Shown here one piece after another: positions 26,504-34,451 of a stretch of DNA of 64,000 nucleotides. The position numbers and the translations under genes are program-made. The first letter of the stretch is position 1. Each line of letters begins with the position of its first letter. Below the pieces are notes generated by a model that was not told the DNA's origin, did not search any database, and saw only the letters and a program-made list of their open reading frames with translations. Source of the DNA: Lachnospiraceae bacterium 10-1 (GTDB lineage: Bacteria; Bacillota; Clostridia; Lachnospirales; Lachnospiraceae); NCBI GenBank assembly GCA_000403495.2, contig KE159821.1:124001-188000 (forward strand), in the 5' to 3' direction.

Positions 26504-26877
26504 TTCCCGGTCAGTCGGGCGAAGTTTTTTTTAGACTGGACATCCGTCTGCACGTTCAGCCCCCAAAGCTGTATCAGCTTGGGCAGCACCTGGTAGATGG
26601 AGAAGGTGTTGAATTCATCCAGCCATTCCTCCGGGCTGTCCGGGATTTTGGGGTCTGCGTGTTTCGCCATCACATAGGCGATGTTCTCGAACATCTCCAA
26701 CGAAAACAAATCTAAGTTGGAACTCTCCTCGTCCCCGTCACCGATGGATTTCTCCAAGGAACGCAGGTCTTTATAAATATCCCGGTGGAACTTCATCCGG
26801 TAAATACGCGGGATAGCCGCGGACGCCTTGAAAGGCACCTGCTTCCCGTCAATCTCGATATTCTGTTTCATGCTCAT
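26500..26877 (-). CDS. Tail assembly chaperone (gpG)
   Basis: 125 residues, acidic, no membrane segment. Ends VQSKKNFARLTGK, with the slippery heptamer at residues 117-118. Chaperones of this type coat the tape measure and recruit tail tube protein. It begins 3 bases after the major tail protein stop and sits before the tape measure gene. Confidence 0.85.
   Translation of the reverse strand: MSMKQNIEIDGKQVPFKASAAIPRIYRMKFHRDIYKDLRSLEKSIGDGDEESSNLDLFSLEMFENIAYVMAKHADPKIPDSPEEWLDEFNTFSIYQVLPKLIQLWGLNVQTDVQSKKNFARLTGK
26524..26530 (-). promoter_or_regulatory. Programmed -1 frameshift heptamer A AAA AAC
   Basis: On the minus strand codons 116-118 of gpG read AAA AAA AAC inside a run of eight A. 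The heptamer A AAA AAC is in the correct phase for -1 slippage, and the -1 frame is open through the downstream gpT frame. This is the standard arrangement for tail assembly chaperones. Confidence 0.8.
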
Positions 26878-26880
26878 AGG

Positions 26881-27510
26881 TTATCCCTCCCCTTCTGTAT
26901 CAGTCGTGCCGCCATTTTCTGTATCACCGCCGGAAGTGCCTCCTGATGCCGCATCCGGCAGGTACACGCTCTTGTACCAGTTCTGGTAGACCTCGTCCGT
27001 GGTGCTGTCCCCGGTCTTTGCCTTTACATAGCCGCTCGCCAGCGGAGCCGCCGTGATGGACAGCGTCTCGGTCTGCACCTCGATCTCCTCCTCGTTGGTC
27101 TGGGACTCAATGGTCGGCCGCGCCGCCGAGCAGTTGTACAGCACATGGCGGATTTTGCGCACATCGCCGTCAAACTCGAACAGCAGGGCAAAGTTTTCCG
27201 TCTCCGCGTTGGCGTTCTCTAAAAGCACCTTATTCTCATCCAGGGCCTCCTTCAGCACGTCGGTGCGGAAGCTCTCCGGCACCATGGCAAGCTCCAGATC
27301 CCCCTCGTAGCCCATGTTGTTGCTGACGGTATAATAAGCGTACCCGTCTGCATAAAAATTGCTCGGCTCGCCGTTGGGGTCCAGGGAAAGGGAAACGGCA
27401 CCGGGCATCGCAACAGGCGTGCCAAAGGACACCACCCCGTCCGTTTCCAGCGTCAGCAGTGCATAATGCACGTTGCAGATGTTGAATTTCACTTTATTCT
27501 TCTTCGGCAT
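26881..27510 (-). CDS. Major tail tube protein
   Basis: 209 residues, beginning MPKKNKVKFNICNVHYALL, with tube-type beta strands and a Gly/Thr/Glu-rich C-terminal tail. This matches the phi13-type major tail protein family. The ATG at 27510 lies inside the end of the preceding gene (17-base overlap). Position between tail terminator-like and chaperone genes supports the call. Confidence 0.85.
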   Translation of the reverse strand: MPKKNKVKFNICNVHYALLTLETDGVVSFGTPVAMPGAVSLSLDPNGEPSNFYADGYAYYTVSNNMGYEGDLELAMVPESFRTDVLKEALDENKVLLENANAETENFALLFEFDGDVRKIRHVLYNCSAARPTIESQTNEEEIEVQTETLSITAAPLASGYVKAKTGDSTTDEVYQNWYKSVYLPDAASGGTSGGDTENGGTTDTEGEG

Positions 27511-27832
27511 CGTAAACCACCTCCATGTCAAACTGGTAGAGGACCTCGTACAGCTTCTCGCTGGCAATCCAGACCTCCGACTTGTTGTAGAAGATGCGCC
27601 GCTTATCCAGCGCGTCCTCCAGTTTCTTCTCCACCGACGGGTCCTTGGTGTCGGTGTACAGCTCTATCTTCACGCCGCTCGCCTTGAAGTACACCATGCC
27701 GTCAGCGGCGAAATTGTCGCTCTGCGGCAGGAGGTAGCAGACAAACGGCGGCTCCGGCGATTCACCCTCCGCAAAATGGTCATAGGCGAAGGGGATGCCG
27801 GTTTCTTTTAAAAGTGCCAGTAATGTTTTCAA
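27494..27832 (-). CDS. Tail terminator/completion protein
   Basis: 112 residues from a TTG start at 27832 with SD GGAGGG at 8 bases. Contains PEPPFVCYLLPQSDNF and a C-terminal FDMEVVYDAEEE, like the small phage proteins that close the tail top. It overlaps the major tail gene by 17 bases. Family assignment rests on position and general resemblance. Confidence 0.75.
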   Translation of the reverse strand: MKTLLALLKETGIPFAYDHFAEGESPEPPFVCYLLPQSDNFAADGMVYFKASGVKIELYTDTKDPSVEKKLEDALDKRRIFYNKSEVWIASEKLYEVLYQFDMEVVYDAEEE

Positions 27833-27835
27833 ACC

Positions 27836-28216
27836 CTATCCCTCCAATGCTTTCTGTATCTCTTTTTCAAGCTGCCGGGTGCCGGCCTGCTCCGCCGCCG
27901 CGATATGCGGCTTTGCCGGGACGCGCCCGCCGCCCCTCTTGGCGTGGCCGTGTTCCAGAAGGTGCGTCAGTTGGTAGCGGTTCCTGGAATGCACCGTCAC
28001 TTCCAGCGAATTGGACGTTTCCTTCGTGGTCTTCACCGCCCATGACTTTGCATACTTCCCGGTGTCCTTCGGCGCGTTGGCTTCGATATCCTTCCGCACC
28101 GCTGTCCCGGCTTTCTTCACCGCTTTTTTCACATCCTCCGTGGCAAGGTCCGCATATTCGGTCAGCCCCTTCATGATCTCCTCCGCCATCCGGTCGATAG
28201 ATACGCCGCTCGCCAT
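27836..28216 (-). CDS. HK97 gp10-like tail/connector protein
   Basis: 126 residues starting MASGVSIDRMAEEIMKGL; KKAGTAVRKDIEANAPKDTG and the later LEHGHAKRGGG are typical of the gp10/minor tail component family. SD GGTGAGG precedes the ATG at 28216. The preceding gene ends 2 bases upstream. Confidence 0.85.
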   Translation of the reverse strand: MASGVSIDRMAEEIMKGLTEYADLATEDVKKAVKKAGTAVRKDIEANAPKDTGKYAKSWAVKTTKETSNSLEVTVHSRNRYQLTHLLEHGHAKRGGGRVPAKPHIAAAEQAGTRQLEKEIQKALEG

Positions 28217-28218
28217 CC

Positions 28219-28560
28219 TCACCGCCTCGCTTTCCTGCATTTGAATTTGATGCATTTCTTTTTATAATTCATGTGGTCGATGGCGAGGATGTCGTACAGC
28301 TCCCCGCCAAAAACCACCCGGTACCCCGTGGAATCAACCGCGGACGCTTTCCTGCACCAGCGGACAGTAAACGAAACCTCCGATTCATCCGCCACGGTTC
28401 CGGCCACATCTGTCTCACTGGTCTGCTTCCCGGCCTCACCGCTTACTGTAGCATGGCAGGAATAATAATCTGCCCATGTGTTTTTGTGGTTGCCGATGCT
28501 GTCCACCTCCACGGCATTCTTCTGAAAGGTGATGCGGACATTCAAAAGGGAAACCTCCAT
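28219..28560 (-). CDS. Phage head closure (head-tail adaptor) protein
   Basis: 113 residues, beta-rich, including GYRVVFGGELYDILAIDHMN, the signature of SPP1 gp16-like head-tail adaptors. Its ATG overlaps the stop of the connector gene. It stops DNA leaking from the filled head and joins it to the tail. Confidence 0.85.
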   Translation of the reverse strand: MEVSLLNVRITFQKNAVEVDSIGNHKNTWADYYSCHATVSGEAGKQTSETDVAGTVADESEVSFTVRWCRKASAVDSTGYRVVFGGELYDILAIDHMNYKKKCIKFKCRKARR

Positions 28561-28835
28561 CAGAACGCCTCCTTCCGGCTGCCGGAAAGAAGCGCACGGA
28601 GCGTCAGCATCATGGCATGGTGGTCGGCATCCTCCCGGTGTTCATACAGATAGGCGGCCGTATACTGTACTGCTATCTCTGCATTTTCCACTGCGTAAAA
28701 TTCCTGCGTGTCATCCATCCTCGCCACATCCATGCAGATTTTTTCCGATGCCCTGACCATGCTTTCAATCAGGACATCATCATCGTCATAATCCACACGG
28801 AGGTAGTTCTTCATTTCTTCCAGCGTCACCGCCAT
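28560..28835 (-). CDS. Head-tail connector protein (gp6-like)
   Basis: 91 residues, beginning MAVTLEEMKNYLRVDYDDDD, the standard start of gp6-like/gp15-like connectors (DNA packaging proteins that bind the portal ring). AAAGGGGG precedes the ATG at 28835; another ATG at 28856 touches the capsid stop but has poor ribosome-site support. Confidence 0.88.
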   Translation of the reverse strand: MAVTLEEMKNYLRVDYDDDDVLIESMVRASEKICMDVARMDDTQEFYAVENAEIAVQYTAAYLYEHREDADHHAMMLTLRALLSGSRKEAF

Positions 28836-28855
28836 GCCTGCAGCGCCCCCTTTCA

Positions 28856-30076
28856 TTAACCTGCGGATGCGGCCTTCTGCACCAGCACCTTCACTGCCTC
28901 CGCAAGGATCATCTTCCCGTCCACACGCTGTGAAGCGAGGAATCCCACCTGCCCGGTGGCTGCAAACAGCTCATTCAGGCGCTTGAAGCTGCGCCCCTGC
29001 CTGTCAGCAATCCAATAGTAGCTGAAATCACCGAAAGCGATGGTCTTCGCTCCCGCGGCAATGGCCGGCATATATGCAGAAGTCTTGATGGGGCGGCCTA
29101 AGATCATGTCCGGAGCCCCGGCTGTCAGGGACGGCTGCCACAGGTACTGCCCGTTATTGTCCTTCAGCTTGCGGATGGCCTTGATGGTAGAGTCGTTCAG
29201 CACCCACACGGATTTCTTGCGGTACGGGGATTTCAGCGAATAATACAGATCCATCAGCTCATCCGCCGTCACTGCCGTGGCAGATGCCGCGGTCACGCCC
29301 GTTTCCGCGCCGCCAGTGGCCGCAAGCACCCCTAACGGCTTGCCCTTGCCGTCCCCCGTGAAGAACGCCTCCTCTTCCTTCGCCCCGATGCGGCGGGCAA
29401 ACTCGCGGGAGATATAGGACTGCAGGTCAAACACGCTGTCGTTTAACAGCTCCTCGGAAACCTTAATCATGGTGCCCAGCTTGTAAGCCCCGATGGAAAC
29501 CTGCCCGAAGGAATCGTCGCTCTCCGGGTATGCGCCCTCCTCGTCAATCCATGACGCCGTACCCTTGGAAGCCACCACGGGAATCTTGCGGTCCCCGCTG
29601 GAGGTCTTGATGACCTTCGCCATCTGCCGGAAGATGTTCTCCTCCTCCAGTGCTTCCACCAATGTGCGCTCGTATTCATCCGGTACCAGATAGCCGCCCT
29701 CGGAGTCCGTGCCGACCTGCAGGGCATTGGTGACTGCGGGCATCGGTGCCTTGGAGCGCATGGCGTTCCAGAAGTTCTTCCGGTAATCGTCGGAGGCGCG
29801 CCCGGTCTTATCCTCCCCATCGTCCGCATCTGCCCTGCCGCCCGGCTTCCCTGTAAGGGGCCTGTTCACCGGGCGGTTCAGTTCCGCATCCAGGGCCTCC
29901 TGCCGCTCCAGCCTTGCGATCTCTTTCCCAAGGTCTGTGATCTCCTGCTCCATCTTCGTGTATGCGGCGTCATCCTCTGCGGAAAGGACTCCGTTTTCCT
30001 TCCTGTGGGAATCTAAGAATGCCTTTGCCGCCTCCCATGCTTTTGCGCGCTTCTCGCGCAGTTCAAGAATCGTCAT
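28856..30076 (-). CDS. HK97-fold major capsid protein
   Basis: 406 residues. An N-terminal coiled-coil scaffold (delta domain, about 1-70), a cleavable linker rich in Gly/Asp (about 75-95) and the HK97 fold (about 110-400; GGYLVPDEY, EELLNDS, FFTGDGKGKPLG). The protease just upstream probably removes the delta domain during maturation. It begins 16 bases after the protease stop. Confidence 0.95.
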   Translation of the reverse strand: MTILELREKRAKAWEAAKAFLDSHRKENGVLSAEDDAAYTKMEQEITDLGKEIARLERQEALDAELNRPVNRPLTGKPGGRADADDGEDKTGRASDDYRKNFWNAMRSKAPMPAVTNALQVGTDSEGGYLVPDEYERTLVEALEEENIFRQMAKVIKTSSGDRKIPVVASKGTASWIDEEGAYPESDDSFGQVSIGAYKLGTMIKVSEELLNDSVFDLQSYISREFARRIGAKEEEAFFTGDGKGKPLGVLAATGGAETGVTAASATAVTADELMDLYYSLKSPYRKKSVWVLNDSTIKAIRKLKDNNGQYLWQPSLTAGAPDMILGRPIKTSAYMPAIAAGAKTIAFGDFSYYWIADRQGRSFKRLNELFAATGQVGFLASQRVDGKMILAEAVKVLVQKAASAG

Positions 30077-30092
30077 AATGAAATCCTCCTTC

Positions 30093-30926
30093 TTATCGTT
30101 TCAATAAATTAAGCCGCTCCATGAGTGCGTCCACGGAACGGCCGGTTTCTGCATCCGGCGCAGGGATTTCTGCCTGCGCCTGGATATCTGCTTTCGGTTT
30201 TTCCCCGCCATATTTGGCGGCCAGTTTATTCAAAAGGGCGTTGTTTGCCGCCCTGCGGGAAAACAGCATGGAGCTTGAAGCCGGAGGGAATTTCTTTTCA
30301 TCTTCCTCATCCTCTTCGGAACTGTCCCCTTCGCCCTCCTCCGGCTCCTTTTCCGGCTCCGCCTTTGCCCGCGCCATGATCTCATCCGCAAAGCCAAGCT
30401 CTACTGCCTTATTTGCATCCATCCACGTTTCCGCATCCATCAGATGCGACAGCTTCGGGCGGGAAAGCCCCGTCTTTAACACATAAGCATTGATGATGGA
30501 CTCCTTCACTTCGGCAAGCATATCAATGGCCTTCTGCATCTCGGCATGGTCGCCCCAGGCGATGGTGGCGGGATTGTGAATCATAAGCATGGATACCGGG
30601 GACACCAGGACGGTGTCGCCTGCCATGGCAATGACGGATGCCGCCGAAGCAGCGATGCCATCAATCTTTACGGTTACCTTGCCTTTGTAGTTGGAGAGCA
30701 TATTGTAAATCTGTGCCGCCGCCACGCAGTCGCCGCCCGGCGAATTGATCCACACGGTAATATCACCGCTCCCGGCATTCAGCTCATCCTTGAAAAGCTG
30801 CGGCGTGACGTCATCATCAAACCAGCTTTCCTCTGCGATGGTGCCGTTCAGAAACAGAGTCCTCTCCTCCGGAGCCGTCCCCGCCTCCGCCTGATTCCTC
30901 CACTTCCAGAACTTCTTCGTTTTCAT
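30093..30926 (-). CDS. Head maturation protease, ClpP-like
   Basis: 277 residues. ClpP-fold serine protease (about 20-190): INSPGGD oxyanion loop, catalytic Ser in GIAASAAS (about Ser94), His117 in MLMIHNPAT, with an acidic C-terminal linker (about 195-235). It cleaves the capsid delta domain. ATG 30926 has SD GAGGAGG. The first 110 bases lie inside the 3' end of the portal gene in another frame. Confidence 0.92.
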   Translation of the reverse strand: MKTKKFWKWRNQAEAGTAPEERTLFLNGTIAEESWFDDDVTPQLFKDELNAGSGDITVWINSPGGDCVAAAQIYNMLSNYKGKVTVKIDGIAASAASVIAMAGDTVLVSPVSMLMIHNPATIAWGDHAEMQKAIDMLAEVKESIINAYVLKTGLSRPKLSHLMDAETWMDANKAVELGFADEIMARAKAEPEKEPEEGEGDSSEEDEEDEKKFPPASSSMLFSRRAANNALLNKLAAKYGGEKPKADIQAQAEIPAPDAETGRSVDALMERLNLLKR

Positions 30927-32175
30927 TGGATTCCTCCTCTCTGTCCTTTTTGCCGAACAGACCGGCATCGGACAATTTTGTCATGTTCCCGTTTATCAAA
31001 TACAAATCACCTCCCAATTCCTCCGGGATACGGTCAAGGTTCTCCAGCTCCCGGATGTCATTTGCGGACATCCACCCGTTCTGCCGCCCCACGGCGTACC
31101 CGTTCATGCGGCTCTGGTAATCCCCGCGGAGCAGGCCGTCCACATTGAACTTCATGAAATACTGCTTCTTTTCCTCTGGGGTCAGCAAAGACCGCGCCAT
31201 GGACTGCTCCCATCTTGACACCCATGGGTCAAGTGTATATTTCACGAACTCAAGGCTCTGCTGCTCGATGTTGGAGAAGCTGCTCTTTTCCAGATCGCCC
31301 ACCATGTGCGGAGGCACACGGAAAATCCTCGCAATCTCATTGATCTGGAATTTCCTCGTTTCCAAAAACTGCGCCTGTTCCGGGGAAATGGAAATAGGCG
31401 TATACTTCATGCCCTCCTCTAAAACTGCCACCTTGTTTGCGTTGTGGCTGCCGCCGAAGGTGGACTGCCAGCTCTCCCTTACCCTTGAAGGGTCTTTCAG
31501 CGTCCCCGGATGCTCCAGCACACCACTCGGCTGTGCGCCGTTGGCGAAGAACTTCGCCCCGTATTCCTCGCAGGCAATCGCCATGCCGATGGCGTTCTTT
31601 GCCATGGCGATGGGGGAATAGCCAACCAGACCGTCAAAGCCGAGTCCGGGGATATGCAGCACCTCCGACGGCGGCAGGATGACCGTGCTGCCCTTCACGG
31701 TCGGCGCGTCATCCATGCTCACCGTGTATTCATAATAGAGCTGCCCTTTGCTGTCACGCTCCACGCCCATCCGGTCCGGCATCAGCGGGTACAGCCCCAA
31801 GACCTCCCCCTTGCCGTTGCGGATGATCTGTGCGTAGGCATTGCCCCAAAGGAGCAGGTGCGTCATCAGCGTTTCCCGGAACACGAAGGAAGTCATCTCC
31901 GGGTTTGGCTCATCATGGAGTAAAAAATACAGCGGGTGTTCCGCCGCTTTCTCCTTCCCGCCGTTATCCGTATAGCGGTACATATGCAGCGGCAGCCCCG
32001 CCACCGCCTCGGACAGAATCCGGACGCAGGAATACACTGCCGTCATCTGCATGGAAGAACGCTCATTGACACGTTTCCCGCTCGTGCTGCCGCCCATGAA
32101 AAAGCTGTAGGCGCTGCCGGAAGTCCTGTTCTGTGGTGCGTCCCTCGCCCTGAACAATCCACTGAATAATCCCAT
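30817..32175 (-). CDS. HK97-family portal protein
   Basis: 452 residues. Portal ring subunit through which DNA enters the head. Seen: SMQMTAVYSCVRILSEAVAGL near the start, LLWGNAYAQIIRN, and NEIARIFRVPPHMVGDL. The tail (about 415-452) is acidic, Gly-rich and low complexity, and overlaps the protease gene by 110 bases. Start at 32175 (MGLFSGLF) fits portals better than the longer frame. Confidence 0.93.
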   Translation of the reverse strand: MGLFSGLFRARDAPQNRTSGSAYSFFMGGSTSGKRVNERSSMQMTAVYSCVRILSEAVAGLPLHMYRYTDNGGKEKAAEHPLYFLLHDEPNPEMTSFVFRETLMTHLLLWGNAYAQIIRNGKGEVLGLYPLMPDRMGVERDSKGQLYYEYTVSMDDAPTVKGSTVILPPSEVLHIPGLGFDGLVGYSPIAMAKNAIGMAIACEEYGAKFFANGAQPSGVLEHPGTLKDPSRVRESWQSTFGGSHNANKVAVLEEGMKYTPISISPEQAQFLETRKFQINEIARIFRVPPHMVGDLEKSSFSNIEQQSLEFVKYTLDPWVSRWEQSMARSLLTPEEKKQYFMKFNVDGLLRGDYQSRMNGYAVGRQNGWMSANDIRELENLDRIPEELGGDLYLINGNMTKLSDAGLFGKKDREEESNENEEVLEVEESGGGGDGSGGEDSVSERHHRRGKLV

Positions 32176-32259
32176 AGGAACCACGCTCCCTTCCAAAAGA
32201 CAGACAGCAGAAAGGCACCGCCAAAGCGATGCCTTTCTGCTGCCCGTGTTATGTGTTTT

Positions 32260-32559
32260 TTATTTATTATCTTCCCTGATCTGCTTTATCAGCCTGTCAA
32301 GGCTCACCCCGTCCCGGAATCCTGCACGGTAGTAGTATTCGTTTTCCCGCGTGGCTTCCGAATTTGCCACATCCTCGCACAGCTCCATCATTTCCCGCTG
32401 CTCCGCGCTTAACTGCTCAAACAGCAGCTCGTGTGCCTGGTCTGCTTTTTCCGCTTCCGCCGCCTGCTCCTCCGTAAGGGGATATTCCTTTTTAAAGGCG
32501 TCATGGTGCATCCCCATCCGTTCCGAAATGATAAGCTCAAGTAAATCCTTCTCATCCAT
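32260..32559 (-). CDS. Small phage protein of unknown function
   Basis: 99 residues, acidic, helical, with EYYYRAGFRDGVSLDRL at the end, weakly like DUF6809 family proteins also present at 38984. Its ribosome site AGGAGGTGG lies right at the left end of the IS110 element, which replaced the bases upstream. It may now be read only from within or through the insertion sequence. Confidence 0.7.
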   Translation of the reverse strand: MDEKDLLELIISERMGMHHDAFKKEYPLTEEQAAEAEKADQAHELLFEQLSAEQREMMELCEDVANSEATRENEYYYRAGFRDGVSLDRLIKQIREDNK

Positions 32560-32628
32560 CTTTCCACCTCCTAGTATAATAATGATGTAGCCAAGAATGA
32601 CTACTTGTTAATCAGTTTCTATACACCA

Positions 32629-32900
32629 GATAACAAAAGAAGGTGTTCTTCCTTCATCAGATGTTATCCCTAAATAATGATCATGTCTGACGGTTCCTGA
32701 TAGACACCAGATAATACATAAGGTATCATCCTTTAGGATAGGGCAAAGAATGTCCACCTCCTTGGGAAGCTGGTTCTTACCAGCCTATACCTATCGTGAA
32801 GTCAATTAGTCCATTCGACAGGATTTTATGTTTTAGCTGGTTGGGAGCCGGAAGGCTATACCTGTATAACACGCTAGGTTGTGTACCTGTCAGACTGGAA
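32629..32900 (+). ncRNA. Predicted bridge RNA of the IS110 element
   Basis: Ends are approximate. Nested hairpin 32629-32668, stem GCTGG/CCAGC (32770-32785), GCC-GGAA-GGC and TATA-CCTG-TATA. Candidate target guides: TCCACCTCCT at 32753-32762 equals the left target plus core at 32563-32572, and GTGAAG at 32796-32801 can pair with CTTCGC right of the core (one wobble). Candidate donor guides: TTAGCTGG at 32833-32840 equals the right element end (34360-34367), and GCTAG at 32873-32877 can pair with CTAGT at the left end (one wobble). Confidence 0.6.
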
Positions 32901-32931
32901 ATGGAACCCTATCAGAAAGGAGCCACCACCC

Positions 32932-34248
32932 ATGGCAAACAATGTTATTTTTAATGTTGATGAACTATTCATTTCTGTTGGTATTGATGTCGGCGCTGAC
33001 TTCTCCTGGATGTCTATTGCACTCCCGAACCAGCAGTTTGTGGGAAAGCCTTATAAAATCCTGCATAACAGCATGGATTCCCTTACAGCCGCTGTTTCTA
33101 AAATAAAAGAAGCAGAAGAGCTGTATTCCATGAAAAGCCGCATTTTTCTGGAATCCACGGGAATTTATCATTACCCACTCTTCTGCTATCTTCGTGATAA
33201 AGGTTTTAACTGCTCCGTTATCAATCCTATCATCACTAAGAATAGCACAAATATTAACATACGAAAAGTACATAATGACCGTTTTGATTCAAAAAAGGCT
33301 GCATTAGTTGGCCTGAAGCCTGATTTAAAGGTTTCCCTCATGCCATCCGACCTTGCCCTTAACTGCCGGAATCTCTGTCGTGAATACTACGATTTGATGG
33401 ATAACCGCAGCGCTTACGTGAACAAACTCCAAGGTGAACTGCGCATGGCATTTCCCCAATACCTTGGCATTTTTTCCAAGGTTACAGTCAATACATCGCT
33501 TACACTGTTGGAAACTTATACATCTCCATCTGCCTTTATTGAAGCAGACAGAAAGGAGATTATTGAAACCATCCGATCAACAGCGCGTTTTGGACTTACC
33601 TATGCCCAGAACAAGTATGACGCCATCATCCGGGCTGCAAAGGAGGCAAAGGAGTTTGGCTACATCATTGACAGCAATGTCAAACGTATCCGTCTTTATG
33701 TCAATTTCATACGCAAATATGATGAAGAGATCAGCTGTCTTCTGAATGCCATACATGAACTCGTTGATGCCAACCAGGATACTGATTTTGTGAAGCAAAT
33801 ACATTTGGTCGAGACGTATAAAGGTGCAGGTTTCCTGTCTGCCGTATCCCTCATGGGAGAGATTGGTGATTTCTCGGCTTTTTCAAAACCAAAACAGCTC
33901 TTTGCTTACTTTGGTCTTGATCCGGCAGTAAAACAATCCGGCAAATTTGAAGGAACAAAAATCCAAATGTCCAAAAGAGGTTCAGCTATAGCCAGACGTG
34001 TGATCCATACGCTGGCTTTGCAAAGCATCAGCGTTTCCTGTACAGGTGAAGCCAAAAATCCAGTTCTCCGGGATTACTACCTGAGAAAATGTGAATCAAA
34101 ACCGAAGCTTGTGGCAATGGGGGCTGTTTCACACAAGGTATGCAACATAATATTTGCAATGCTGCGAGATAACAAGCCTTTTGAAATCATCCCTCCACAG
34201 GAGCATATCAAACAATACAATGCTGCTAAATGCAACATAGCCGCATAA
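32932..34248 (+). CDS. IS110-family transposase (RuvC-like DEDD recombinase)
   Basis: 438 residues. N-terminal RuvC-like DEDD domain (about 12-175; Asp19 in GIDVGAD, Glu74 in IFLESTG) and a C-terminal Tnp domain (about 290-400; TYKGAGFLSAVSLMGEIGD, then KIQMSKRGSAIARR holding the catalytic serine). Enzymes of this family use a bridge RNA to join donor and target. The ATG at 32932 follows AAAGGAG; the in-frame extension to 32881 lies in the structured region. No frameshift is seen, so it could be active. Confidence 0.93.
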   Translation: MANNVIFNVDELFISVGIDVGADFSWMSIALPNQQFVGKPYKILHNSMDSLTAAVSKIKEAEELYSMKSRIFLESTGIYHYPLFCYLRDKGFNCSVINPIITKNSTNINIRKVHNDRFDSKKAALVGLKPDLKVSLMPSDLALNCRNLCREYYDLMDNRSAYVNKLQGELRMAFPQYLGIFSKVTVNTSLTLLETYTSPSAFIEADRKEIIETIRSTARFGLTYAQNKYDAIIRAAKEAKEFGYIIDSNVKRIRLYVNFIRKYDEEISCLLNAIHELVDANQDTDFVKQIHLVETYKGAGFLSAVSLMGEIGDFSAFSKPKQLFAYFGLDPAVKQSGKFEGTKIQMSKRGSAIARRVIHTLALQSISVSCTGEAKNPVLRDYYLRKCESKPKLVAMGAVSHKVCNIIFAMLRDNKPFEIIPPQEHIKQYNAAKCNIAA

Positions 34249-34451
34249 AATAATGCAGATTTAACAAATCCGTATCTTTTGAAAAATGATATTTTCACCA
34301 AGGGGTAAGTGCGCCCTTTTTTAAGAAGTAAAAATTTTTTATTTACCTCTTGACATTTATTAGCTGGACTTCGCCAGACAGCATAAAGGAATATGTGGAA
34401 AATAGCCATATAAGGAACCGACAAAGATAATGTGTACAGACTGGTGAAAAA

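Larger units (their letters stand above)
32573..34370 (+). mobile_element. IS110-family insertion sequence
   Basis: About 1,798 bp carrying a plus-strand IS110 transposase in minus-strand phage DNA. CT cores lie at 32571-32572 and 34369-34370; no inverted repeats or target duplication, as expected for this family. The right end has TTGACA (34350-34355), the left end TATAAT (32575-32580); in a circular form they would be 17 bases apart. The long 5' non-coding region (32578-32931) is highly structured. Removing the element joins CTTCGCC to the flank and restores AAGGAGGTGG upstream of the small phage gene. Confidence 0.88.
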
